NCBI GenBank assembly: GCA_007130585.1
Contig: SLSE01000109.1
Location: 1 to 16,383, forward strand
Direction of reading: 5' to 3'
DNA from: Syntrophomonadaceae bacterium
GTDB taxonomy: Bacteria; Bacillota; Dethiobacteria; DTU022
Length of the DNA stretch: 16,383 nt
The notes under the pieces are model-generated. The model was given only the letters and a program-made list of their open reading frames with translations. It did no database searches and was not told the DNA's origin. Positions 8,455 to 15,662 of this stretch are shown in pieces. Each line of letters opens with the position of its first letter. Positions within the stretch are counted from its first letter, which is position 1. The position numbers were made by a program, and so were the translations under genes.

Positions 8455-8533
8455 AGCTTATCAACACCTTGTTAACCGGGCAGGCCCGGTTGTCCACAGT
8501 TATTTCACCGTTTGTTCAAGGGTTTTCCACAAA
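8455..8533. other. Short intergenic gap with a hairpin and three DnaA-box-like sites
   Basis: A perfect 7-bp hairpin AACCGGG-CAGG-CCCGGTT (8474-8491) has no T run on either strand, so it looks like an RNA-processing or pausing structure rather than a terminator. Three nonamers, each one base off TTATCCACA, lie in the same orientation at 8458-8466, 8490-8498 and 8523-8531, spaced 32 and 33 bp. No replication gene is nearby. Confidence 0.4.
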
Positions 8534-9022
8534 CTAACCGCGGGCTATTTTATCTTTGATAATAGTCCGGGCTTTTGCCACGGCGCGGCTGATCCCCTCA
8601 TACCCTGTACAACGGCAGAGGTTGCTTTCCAGCCACTCCCTGTCCCAGTCCCCCTGCTCGGTGGGGTGCTTTTCAAGCAGGGCATAAGCATTGACCAGGA
8701 AACCGGAAGTGCAGTAACCGCACTGGAAACCGCCTTCTTCCAGGAACCCCTGCTGGATGGCTGTATTCTTCAGGCCTTCCACTGTAACAATCTTTTTCCC
8801 GGCTGTTTCTACGGCCAGCACCATGCAGGATTTAACCGGAACATCGTCGAGTAAAACCGTGCAGGCTCCGCAGTCCCCGTTTTCACAACCCGGTTTAGCT
8901 CCGGTCAGGCCGAGCTTTTCACGCAGCACCCGCAGGAGCGTATCGGCAGGACGTACCGCCACCCGTCTCTTTTCTTCATTTACCTGCAGTTCAATGGTTT
9001 CAATGCCCAGCTGCTTTTTCAT
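8534..9022 (-). CDS. Molybdenum hydroxylase [2Fe-2S] subunit (XdhC/CoxS type)
   Basis: 162-residue small subunit carrying two [2Fe-2S] clusters that pass electrons from the Mo centre to FAD. The plant-type cluster ligands are CENGDCGACTVL plus a following Cys (SCMVL). The second cluster motif is CGYCTSGF with CRCTGY. Length and order are normal for the family. The ATG at 9022 overlaps the stop of the FAD subunit by four bases (ATGA), and GGAGGGAG lies just before it. The frame can be opened 17 codons further up, but that lies within the upstream gene and lacks support. Substrate is unknown. Confidence 0.94.
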   Translation of the reverse strand: MKKQLGIETIELQVNEEKRRVAVRPADTLLRVLREKLGLTGAKPGCENGDCGACTVLLDDVPVKSCMVLAVETAGKKIVTVEGLKNTAIQQGFLEEGGFQCGYCTSGFLVNAYALLEKHPTEQGDWDREWLESNLCRCTGYEGISRAVAKARTIIKDKIARG

Positions 9023-9858
9023 CGGCCCGCTCCCTCCATTTCTCCAAGCATTTCCACCAGATCTTTTTGCCACAGGGTCCGGCGGTAATCGTCGGAACCA
9101 TACTCGTCGCTGCGCACGGGACCGGGCAGCAGATCCAGGCTTTTTTCAACGCGCTCATCCGCCGAAAGCCCGGAATCGTTAAGAGTTTTTTCCAGCTCGT
9201 CACTTCGGAAAGGAAAGGCGCACAGGCCGCTTACCGCCAGCGCCAGGCGGCCATTTTTCTGCAATCCGGCCAGGTGGAGAAGCGGGTAGTCAACGGGACC
9301 ATGTTTAACCCGCCGCTTATTCCAACCTTTTTGATCCAGTTCGTCCAGGGAAACGGTCAACTGCACCAGCATTTCACCTTTTTCAAGCTTAAGGCGCTTG
9401 TCAAAAAGTTTCCCCAGCGGTTCGCTGCGGCTGCCATCCTTTCCTGCCAAAACCACCCCGGCATCGGCTGCCAGGAGGGGCAGGATTGCTTCGCGGTAAG
9501 GCAGGCGGCCGCAGATATTGCCGCCCAGGGTCAGGCGGTTGCGTACGGTCCGATCGGCAACCTTTCCCGCTACCGCTGCCAGAAGGGGAAAGTGATCCTG
9601 TTCGGCCAGCATGGTCAGGGTAAGGTTAGCGCCCAGGACCAGCTTTTCATCATCGAGTTCAAGCACTGTTGTTTCCGGGATGCCCTTGATGTCGACCAGC
9701 GCCCCGGTTTTGACAGTCTGAGCGCGGGCAAAGGTAACAATTTCCGTGCCTCCGGAATAATAAAGAGGTTCTTTGCCCTTTTCCGCCAGTTCGGCATAAA
9801 GGCCTGCTGCTTCTTCAACGCTTTCGGGAGCGTAATATTCAAAGTCGAAAGGGATCAT
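9019..9858 (-). CDS. Molybdenum hydroxylase FAD subunit (XdhB/CoxM type)
   Basis: 279-residue FAD-binding subunit of the xanthine dehydrogenase/CO dehydrogenase family. FAD motifs seen: YYSGGTEIV near residue 34 (the AGGT-type loop) and TVRNRLTLGGNICG near residue 105 (the TxGGN loop). The C-terminal half matches the CO dehydrogenase flavoprotein C-terminal domain in length but diverges in sequence. The ATG overlaps the large-subunit stop by four bases and has AGGAGG at seven bases' spacing, so translation is probably coupled. I see no extra Fe-S insert of the kind found in 4-hydroxybenzoyl-CoA reductase beta subunits. Confidence 0.92.
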   Translation of the reverse strand: MIPFDFEYYAPESVEEAAGLYAELAEKGKEPLYYSGGTEIVTFARAQTVKTGALVDIKGIPETTVLELDDEKLVLGANLTLTMLAEQDHFPLLAAVAGKVADRTVRNRLTLGGNICGRLPYREAILPLLAADAGVVLAGKDGSRSEPLGKLFDKRLKLEKGEMLVQLTVSLDELDQKGWNKRRVKHGPVDYPLLHLAGLQKNGRLALAVSGLCAFPFRSDELEKTLNDSGLSADERVEKSLDLLPGPVRSDEYGSDDYRRTLWQKDLVEMLGEMEGAGR

Positions 9859-12185
9859 TTTTCATCCTCCTTTACTGCTTCCCAAATGCTCTGCGGTGTC
9901 AGGGGCAGCTTATTCAGCGGTCTGCCCGCTGCGCGGGACAGGGCTCCGGCCAGGGCCCCGGGTACGCCCAGCACGCCCTGCTCGCCCAGCCCCCTTGCAC
10001 CATACGGGCCGTCGCGCTGGGGAGTCTCGACAAACTTCACCATGTATTCGGGCTCTTCACCGTAACGCAGGATGTTATAGTTACGCAGGGTGTCGTTTAC
10101 AACTTTGCCCTGCTTGTTGAATATAAAAGCTTCCCAGCCGGCAAAACCGAGGCCCATGGACATGCCGCCTACAACCTGGCTGCGGGCCAGGAAGGGGTTA
10201 ATTACCTTACCTACGTCCATTGAGCAGGCAGCCTTAAGCACCCTGTAAGTGCCGTCGCCGGGATCAAGTTCAACTTCTATTCCCTGGGCGCCCATGGTCC
10301 ACTCCAGGGCCGGATGACCTTCCCCGGTTTCGGGATCGATCTCGGTCAGGCGGCGGGAAATGTAACGGCCCACACCGATAACCTGGCCGCGAATCGTTAT
10401 GCCGTCGGGATACGTGTAACCAAGGGCCACCTCATTGATGGGAAGCCCTATTTCAGGTTCATCGGCCAGGAATACGCGGCCTTCCGAAACTTCCAGGTCT
10501 TCAGGCGGGCAGCGCAGGGCGATGGAGGCGGTCTCCTTGAGCTGCCTGATAGCATCATCAGCAGCTTCAATAACGGCACGCCCGATCATGAACAGGCTGC
10601 GGCTTGCTGCCGTGGACCAATCATGGGGGGCAGCCCTGGTGTTAACCTCGCTGATGGTGTGAACCTGCCCGGGATCTATGCCCAGCTTTTCAGCCAGGAT
10701 CTGGGAGAGGGCCGTTTTAATGCCCTGGCCCAGTTCAATTACGCCGCAGTGCAGGTTAACCGTGCCGTCCTCGTTAAAGGTTAAAATAGTTCCACCGTCG
10801 GCATTGGTCGGCATGGCAGGGGCCTTCCAGAAACAGCTGACGCTTTTGGCCCGCACCTTCCCGTCAGGCAGTTCTTCCCGCAGACCCTGGTCCCACTCAA
10901 GCAGCTCTGAAATATTATCCAGGCACTTTCTTAAATCGCCGGTGTTGGGATCCATTTTGCTCTGGGTGGGGGAAGTGTCCCCTTCACGGATAGCATTGAT
11001 CTTCCTGATTTCCAGGGCGTCGAAACCGGCTTTTTCGGCCAGCAAGTCTATTGCTCTTTCCATGGCAAAAGCCAGCTCGATGTGGCCGAAGCCACGGTAA
11101 GCGGTGGCAAAGGGATGGTTGGTATAAACACACTTGGAATCGCACCAGACGTTTGGTATGGCGTAGGGACCTGTGCAGGCAATAGCCGCCGCCCGGCTGA
11201 TATTAACGGCATAATCGGCGTATGCCCCGCTATCGAAGTTATAGTGGATTTCCGCTGCCTCAAACCTGCCATCCTCCGAGCAGCCAAGCTTGATAGTTGC
11301 TTCCAGGCCGGTCCGTCCGGGAGATGAAATCATGTCATTTTCCCTGGTATTAACCAGTCTGACCGGCCGACCTTCAACCGCTTTGGAAAGCAGGTAGGCC
11401 AGCCCTTCAAGCTGAATCCCCGCTTTCCCGCCGAACCCTCCGCCAAGCGGGGCGGTAATCAGGGTTATCTTGCCTGTCGGCAGGTTAAAGGAAGCGCTAA
11501 GCAGGTTACGCACGACAAATGGCGCCTGGGTGGTAGAATGGATAACTACCTGCCCGTCATCAAGTATTTCTGCAATCGAGGCCCGGGGTTCCATGGCCAC
11601 GTGATCGCCTGGAGGGAAACTGAACGACTCCTCAATTATGTTTTTGCTGGCTTTGAAGCCCGATTCAATATCGCCCTTGCGGATCTTTGTCCTGTTCGCC
11701 ACGTTGCTTCCCGGCTCGGGAAAAATGGATGGAATGTGGATATAATCTTCCATATTCTCGTGCAGCAGCGGGGCGTCTTCGGCAAGAGCTTCCGACGGCG
11801 AACCGACCACCGCCAGGGATTCATAATCAACTTTTATCAGCGGCAGGGCCGCTCTTGCCTCCGCTTCGCTGTCGGCCACCACCGCCGCCACCGGCTCGCC
11901 ATGATGACGAACTTTATTCCGGGCCAGGGGAGGTTTATCGCCAAGATAGATGCCGATATTGCCGAGTATATCATCACCTGTAAGCACGGCCCTTACTCCG
12001 GGAGCTTTTATAGCCGCAGAAATATCGATCTCTTTAATCCTGGCATGGGCGTGCGGGCTGGTTTTAATTGCTGCATGCAGTATTCCCGGGGCCTGGCTGT
12101 CAGCGAGATAGCGCAGCCTGCCCCTAACCTTGTCATCGCCGTCTATACGCAGCAAAGGTTTTCCGACCTGTTTATGCGTTTCCAC
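9855..12185 (-). CDS. Molybdenum hydroxylase large subunit (XdhA/CoxL type), substrate unknown
   Basis: 776-residue molybdopterin-cytosine-dinucleotide-type subunit that hydroxylates a C-H bond using water. It opens with GKPLLRIDGDDKVRGRLRY, as the family does. Cofactor motifs include GGGFGGKAG, AYRGFGHIELAFAMER and ELGQGIKT. The catalytic Glu is E735 in GLGEQGVLG near the C-terminus. No AYXCSFR-type loop of CO dehydrogenase is seen, which argues against a CO oxidiser; purine, aldehyde or N-heterocycle substrates remain possible. The start is GTG at 12185, after GAGGAG at about nine bases. It is the first gene of the operon, and the order large-FAD-Fe-S is common in clostridia. No XdhC-type maturation gene is in the window. 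Confidence 0.94.
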   Translation of the reverse strand: METHKQVGKPLLRIDGDDKVRGRLRYLADSQAPGILHAAIKTSPHAHARIKEIDISAAIKAPGVRAVLTGDDILGNIGIYLGDKPPLARNKVRHHGEPVAAVVADSEAEARAALPLIKVDYESLAVVGSPSEALAEDAPLLHENMEDYIHIPSIFPEPGSNVANRTKIRKGDIESGFKASKNIIEESFSFPPGDHVAMEPRASIAEILDDGQVVIHSTTQAPFVVRNLLSASFNLPTGKITLITAPLGGGFGGKAGIQLEGLAYLLSKAVEGRPVRLVNTRENDMISSPGRTGLEATIKLGCSEDGRFEAAEIHYNFDSGAYADYAVNISRAAAIACTGPYAIPNVWCDSKCVYTNHPFATAYRGFGHIELAFAMERAIDLLAEKAGFDALEIRKINAIREGDTSPTQSKMDPNTGDLRKCLDNISELLEWDQGLREELPDGKVRAKSVSCFWKAPAMPTNADGGTILTFNEDGTVNLHCGVIELGQGIKTALSQILAEKLGIDPGQVHTISEVNTRAAPHDWSTAASRSLFMIGRAVIEAADDAIRQLKETASIALRCPPEDLEVSEGRVFLADEPEIGLPINEVALGYTYPDGITIRGQVIGVGRYISRRLTEIDPETGEGHPALEWTMGAQGIEVELDPGDGTYRVLKAACSMDVGKVINPFLARSQVVGGMSMGLGFAGWEAFIFNKQGKVVNDTLRNYNILRYGEEPEYMVKFVETPQRDGPYGARGLGEQGVLGVPGALAGALSRAAGRPLNKLPLTPQSIWEAVKEDEK

Positions 12186-12279
12186 TTTTTCACTCTCCTC
12201 TCAATAGAGCATAATGTCGCCTTTTCTCAAGAATTCGACAAAAAGGCTGGGCAGTCCTGCCACAAAAGCAGTCCGCTTG

Positions 12280-12309
12280 TTGATGTAAGCTGTTAATTTG
12301 TTCTATAAT
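12280..12309 (+). promoter_or_regulatory. Sigma-A-type promoter for the rnfD-like gene
   Basis: TTGATG (12280-12285), an 18-base spacer and a perfect TATAAT (12304-12309). It lies 32 bases before the ATG. The divergent Mo hydroxylase operon must start within the same gap of about 150 bases, but I see no equally good promoter for it. Confidence 0.65.
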
Positions 12310-12341
12310 ATTAATAGACAAAGCTTCGAGGAGGAAAATCT

Positions 12342-13199
12342 ATGAAGATGATGAAAGGCATGCTCATTGCCCTGGCTCCCGCAACCCTCTTTTCCATATA
12401 CCTGTTTCGCCTGGACGCGGTACTCCTGATTATTGTGGGAGTGGCGGCGGCTGTCGGATCGGAAGCGCTTTACCAGTACATAGCAAAAAAACCTCTTAAG
12501 ATTAAAGACCTGAGCGCCGTGGTCACCGGCCTGCTCCTGGCCCTGACCGTTTCCCCTACGCTTCCCCTTTATGCCCTGGCAGCAGGCTCTGTTGTCGGTA
12601 TTGTAATCGGCAAGCAGGTTTTCGGCGGCTACGGTAAAAATATTTTAAACCCGGCCCTTTTTGGCAGGCTGTTTATCATTTATGCTTTCCCGGGCACGAT
12701 GGCGCCCTGGCTTACCCCGATTCACGGTATAACCACAGCCACCCCGCTGCAAAATTTCCGCAGCGAGGGCACACTGACCCCACTTTACGACCTTTTTATC
12801 GGCATTATTCCGGGCAGTCTTGGCGAAACATCCGGCCTGCTATTGCTGCTCGGCGGAGCCTGGCTGATTTATAAACGCTACGCTAACTGGCGCATCCCGG
12901 CAAGCGTTGTGGCCGCCGTAGTAGTAATCAGCATCCTTACCGGCCAGAATGTTCTTTTTCACCTTTTATCCGGCAGCCTGATCCTGGGCGCATTTTTCAT
13001 GGCTACCGACCCGATCACCTCACCGAGAACCGATCCCGGACGCTACATATTCGGTTTTGGCGTGGGCCTGATCATTATGGCCATGAGATTATGGGGCTGG
13101 CTGCCCGAAGGCACCACCTTCGCCATACTCGGTATGAATGTTCTTGTGCCGCTGATCAACCGTTTTACCAAAACCAAGTCCAAAGGCAAATCCGCCTAA
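12342..13199 (+). CDS. rnfD: Orphan RnfD/NqrB-family membrane flavoprotein
   Basis: 285 residues and about eight hydrophobic segments, typical of RnfD/NqrB, the membrane subunit of ion-pumping ferredoxin- or NADH-linked complexes. Family marks: GGYGKNILNPALFGRLF (about 95-111), HGITTATPL with the likely FMN-accepting T134, and MATDPITSPRTDPGR in the C-terminal third. The usual acidic residue before the [ST]xAT flavinylation site is His here (H128), which may matter for ApbE-dependent FMN transfer. GAGGAGG lies seven bases before the ATG. It has its own promoter and no rnfC, G, E, A or B beside it, so it may be a displaced subunit or part of a different flavin electron pathway. Family call firm; partners unknown. 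Confidence 0.9.
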   Translation: MKMMKGMLIALAPATLFSIYLFRLDAVLLIIVGVAAAVGSEALYQYIAKKPLKIKDLSAVVTGLLLALTVSPTLPLYALAAGSVVGIVIGKQVFGGYGKNILNPALFGRLFIIYAFPGTMAPWLTPIHGITTATPLQNFRSEGTLTPLYDLFIGIIPGSLGETSGLLLLLGGAWLIYKRYANWRIPASVVAAVVVISILTGQNVLFHLLSGSLILGAFFMATDPITSPRTDPGRYIFGFGVGLIIMAMRLWGWLPEGTTFAILGMNVLVPLINRFTKTKSKGKSA

Positions 13200-13253
13200 G
13201 CGATTTTGCCAGGCTCTCTTCATATTGATTGCAGTACTGCAGACCGCTATGCC

Positions 13254-13281
13254 GGAGGTCGGAAGTCAGAAGTCAGGGGTT
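13254..13281 (+). repeat. Degenerate heptad repeats (GGAAGTC type)
   Basis: Four adjacent heptads: GGAGGTC, GGAAGTC, AGAAGTC and AGGGGTT. This is a short tandem array of uncertain meaning within the inverted-repeat segment. It is too short and too degenerate to be a CRISPR. Confidence 0.5.
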
Positions 13282-13303
13282 GGAAGGTTCCCATACAAGA
13301 ATT

Positions 13304-13338
13304 GCCGGGCACCGCATATGCTACCTGAAGGTGCCGGC
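13304..13338 (+). other. Hairpin in the intergenic segment after rnfD
   Basis: GCCGGGCACC (13304-13313) pairs with GGTGCCGGC (13330-13338) with one bulged G. The 16-base loop contains GCATATGC. There is no T run, so it is not a standard terminator, although it could mark the 3' end of the rnfD message or be the fold of the inverted-repeat element. The rest of 13200-13566 holds no supportable gene. Confidence 0.4.
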
Positions 13339-13566
13339 TACCCACTGTAACTTCACTTAAAGCTTTTCCGGTAAAGGTTTCGCCAGGTTGAGTTGATTTA
13401 ATCATTTTTCAGATCGGGATTGCAGGAAAGATTATTGATGAACAACAGAATTTCTGATGTCCCGGGGTAAGAAGGCTGCAGTACTGCAAATCAAATACGT
13501 TCCGCAGGAGCAGTATCACCGGCCGGCGGGGGAAAGGCTTTTTCTTACAATTCCTGCGAAAATGAA

Positions 13567-13776
13567 TTGATAAAAAGTTACCGAAAGATGATCAAAGACT
13601 TACCAGGCCCGCATCTTATCGCAGAAAATTTTAACGGGGAAAATGGAAACGGCGGCGGTAACGGTGAAAAATTTACGGATAAATGCCTGCTGATCGGTAA
13701 GGCGATCGGTGTCGGTCATGCAAAAATTGACCCGAGCCGCCTGGCTGTCTGCCTGAATGATTTAAACCTGCACTGA
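13567..13776 (+). CDS. Doubtful small ORF, unknown
   Basis: Up to 69 residues from a TTG, or 62 from the ATG at 13588. Neither start has a ribosome binding site. The first half has a Gly/Asn-rich stretch (NGENGNGGGNG); the second half reads like coding sequence with codons similar to its neighbours. The frame stays open upstream to 13471, so this could be the remnant of a longer gene. I do not recognise it. Confidence 0.3.
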   Translation: MIKSYRKMIKDLPGPHLIAENFNGENGNGGGNGEKFTDKCLLIGKAIGVGHAKIDPSRLAVCLNDLNLH

Positions 13777-13778
13777 GT

Positions 13779-14519
13779 TCAGTCAATACTTTCCAGAAAT
13801 CGTTTTACTTCAGCCGCATCGACGGCCAGGCCCCTGACCTCTCCATTGCTGTTGTTCCTGAGGGTAGCAAAAATTACACCTACTACTTCACCCTGTTCGT
13901 TAAAAACAGGACTGCCGCTGCTGCCGGGGTAAATCAGTGCCTCAACAACCAGAAACGGTATATCACTGTGCCGGTTTTCCCGGTAACCCACAACCGAGCC
14001 CTTGTTGGCAATCCGGGCAAACTGGAGCGGGTTACCGATAATTAGTATTTCCTGGCCGGGGAGGGCGGGCAGATCAGAAACTGATACTGCAGGCAGTCCT
14101 TCGGCCTCCAGTTCAATGACAGCCAGGTCGGCGTCGGGATGGACTGTCCACTGTCCACTGGAAAAAGTTCCCACGCCGGAAAATGATACTCTTACCGAAA
14201 GCGCATCCTCAACCAGGTGCCTGTTGGTAACAACCAGTCCTTCCGGATCCAGGTTAAAGCCTGTCCCGCGGATTTGGCCCCCGGATGTCCCCGGACGCCC
14301 TTCAACATACACCCTGACAACCGAATTCCGCAGCTCCTCCACCAGGGGATCACCGGAAAGAGCCCATGATTCCCTTAGAAATGTAAAAGCGGGGCCCGTA
14401 AATACGGTAAGCCACCGACCGGTTACAGTAAACAGGAAAATTACGGCCAGGAGAAAGGCTACTGCAGCCAGGATATAGCGGCGGGTTTTAAACCAGCCGG
14501 GCCGCTGGTCATCTTCCAC
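13779..14519 (-). CDS. Membrane-anchored trypsin-like serine protease (HtrA-like, no PDZ)
   Basis: 246 residues from a GTG at 14519. A short basic cytoplasmic segment is followed by a single TM at about 15-36 and an extracytoplasmic trypsin-fold domain. The catalytic triad is visible: His in VVTNRHLVEDA, Asp in DADLAVIEL and Ser in YPGSSGSPVF. The chain ends right after the protease fold, so the PDZ domains of DegP/HtrA are missing. It probably cleaves or monitors envelope proteins; its target is unknown. Start uncertainty: the same frame stays open for 30 codons above the GTG with strongly coding-like charged sequence (for example RELIEELNRKYEGREEAG) and no ATG, GTG or TTG in it. An ATT at 14609 sits just behind GGGGAG. 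The true N-terminus may therefore be longer. Confidence 0.88.
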   Translation of the reverse strand: MEDDQRPGWFKTRRYILAAVAFLLAVIFLFTVTGRWLTVFTGPAFTFLRESWALSGDPLVEELRNSVVRVYVEGRPGTSGGQIRGTGFNLDPEGLVVTNRHLVEDALSVRVSFSGVGTFSSGQWTVHPDADLAVIELEAEGLPAVSVSDLPALPGQEILIIGNPLQFARIANKGSVVGYRENRHSDIPFLVVEALIYPGSSGSPVFNEQGEVVGVIFATLRNNSNGEVRGLAVDAAEVKRFLESID

Positions 14520-14636
14520 CCCGGCTTCTTCACGCCCTTCATATTTGCGGTTTAACTCCTCGATCAGTTCGCGATCGATGTCCTGGTCATCTTTACGTCC
14601 GACTGGAATTCACTCCCCGAACATGCTTTTGTATAT

Positions 14637-14665
14637 ATTATCGCTTATTTTGCAGCTGATTGGAA
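14637..14665 (-). promoter_or_regulatory. Possible promoter of the protease gene
   Basis: On the minus strand TTCCAA (14665-14660), a 17-base spacer and GATAAT (14642-14637). The -10 box is good and the -35 box weak. It would start transcription near 14630, about 20 bases before the ATT that might begin the longer protease form. Confidence 0.4.
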
Positions 14666-14709
14666 TACCCTGACCGAAAGGCAGGATTCGGGAACAGGTT
14701 AACAGAAAT

Positions 14710-15045
14710 ATGAAAACAATCAGCAAGCAAAGAAGAGGTGAAAAGGCAGCGTCTCCCGGTTTCAGGCCTGCCGGCAGGATGGTTAAAGATAACAGCAATA
14801 CCCCGCTGCGCCCCGTCGAAAAACAAGCCCTGAAGAAAAAGATCCACCGGGCCCTGGTTGAAGCGCGCAATGCCATCCACAGGGGCGATGAAGAAGCTGC
14901 CCGGGCAATAGTTAAGCAGATCATGGAAGAGGCGGCGCCTTTCGCTTATGAAGCCGGTAAGGAAGGCGGTTTTAACTGGGTCGTTGAGGCGTTAAAGCCG
15001 CTTGATGAGCTGATGCTGCCGGATGACGACAGCCGGGATCGCTAA
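14710..15045 (+). CDS. Small charged protein of unknown function
   Basis: 111 residues from the ATG at 14710, or 88 from an in-frame ATG at 14779; ribosome sites are weak for both. The N-terminus is basic and Ser/Gly-rich. From about residue 33 it is predicted helical and highly charged (EKQALKKKIHRALVEARNAI, then EEAARAIVKQIMEEAA), ending in an acidic tail. No Cys, TM or signal is seen. Codon use fits coding on this strand better than the overlapping minus frame at 14610-14924. It is convergent with the Yip1 gene, the two stops overlapping by four bases. I do not recognise the family. Confidence 0.65.
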   Translation: MKTISKQRRGEKAASPGFRPAGRMVKDNSNTPLRPVEKQALKKKIHRALVEARNAIHRGDEEAARAIVKQIMEEAAPFAYEAGKEGGFNWVVEALKPLDELMLPDDDSRDR

Positions 15046-15641
15046 AATGCAAACAGAGCGATGATTGCTGCTATGGCAAGAGCTACCGGTATTGCGAACA
15101 GGATTACAAAAGTAATGATATAAGCAAGGACGCTCATGCCCGTGGAAAGACCGTGACTCTCACGAAGAGCGATGACATGTAAGACGAGGACCCATATTGA
15201 AATTCCAAACCCGGCAAGACTGCTTAATAACATGCCCGCCCAGCCCAGTAAAGCGGCTAAAAACGAAACCGGGACACCAATGATTGAAGGAAAGCTGGCA
15301 AAGGTGTAGGCTGAAAAAAAGTTCCAGTATCCCCCCCGGCCCCCGAAGAGACGGGCAAAAAGGTGCAGGGCCAGGGTGAAAACAAAAAGCGATACAACTG
15401 TAAAGAAAAATCCTCCGATGATAAGTACAACCGGCGGAATTGTAATGGCAAATTCCTGCATGGCTTCATCAACCATGCCATACCTGTACTGCTGAAAGGT
15501 AACTGCAGCCCCAGACAGCAGCGAAACTGCGAGGTAAATAAAAAATCCCCACCCTGCAGGTTTTTCGCGGGCAATTTCATTCAGCGTCCCCACCGGCCTG
15601 GCAATAACGCCGTACAGCCAGTCAAATAACCTGTCTCCCAT
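15042..15641 (-). CDS. Yip1-family multispanning membrane protein
   Basis: 199 residues with five to six hydrophobic segments. The N-terminal signature (WLYGVIARPVGTLNEIAREKP) is followed by a first TM near residue 32, as in bacterial Yip1-domain proteins. The second half is almost entirely membrane-embedded. Bacterial members have no settled function; a membrane organisation or transport role is often supposed. AAGGAGG seven bases before the ATG gives a firm start. It begins 21 bases after the SppA stop, so the two are probably one operon, which may tie it to envelope quality control. Confidence 0.85.
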   Translation of the reverse strand: MGDRLFDWLYGVIARPVGTLNEIAREKPAGWGFFIYLAVSLLSGAAVTFQQYRYGMVDEAMQEFAITIPPVVLIIGGFFFTVVSLFVFTLALHLFARLFGGRGGYWNFFSAYTFASFPSIIGVPVSFLAALLGWAGMLLSSLAGFGISIWVLVLHVIALRESHGLSTGMSVLAYIITFVILFAIPVALAIAAIIALFAF

Positions 15642-15662
15642 GGCAGATCCTCCTTAAAACAA

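Larger units (their letters stand above)
13223..13498. repeat. Inverted repeat pair around about 245 bp (possible MITE-like remnant)
   Basis: TTGCAGTACTGCAG (13229-13242) and its inverted copy CTGCAGTACTGCAA (13476-13489) flank a non-coding segment. Each contains the 12-bp palindrome TGCAGTACTGCA. Similarity continues outward on both sides (TTGA-type bases, with one-base gaps) and stops inward, as expected for terminal repeats. No transposase frame lies between and no target duplication is obvious. The alternative is two operators for one dimeric regulator. Confidence 0.45.

Noticed and set aside
8458..8531. Replication origin
   Set aside because: There is no dnaA, dnaN or AT-rich unwinding region nearby, and the boxes are all imperfect, so only a DnaA-like site cluster is noted.
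9022..9073. Upstream start of the [2Fe-2S] subunit
   Set aside because: It would add 17 residues inside the FAD subunit gene; the ATG at 9022 with ATGA overlap and a ribosome site fits better.
9067..10065. Plus-strand 332-codon open frame
   Set aside because: It lies opposite the FAD and Mo subunit genes, which have clear cofactor motifs; no motif or ribosome site supports it.
13254..13281. CRISPR array
   Set aside because: The heptads are adjacent, degenerate and without spacers.
14610..14924. Minus-strand 104-codon frame near the protease
   Set aside because: It is opposite the plus-strand charged protein, whose codon use is much more convincing.
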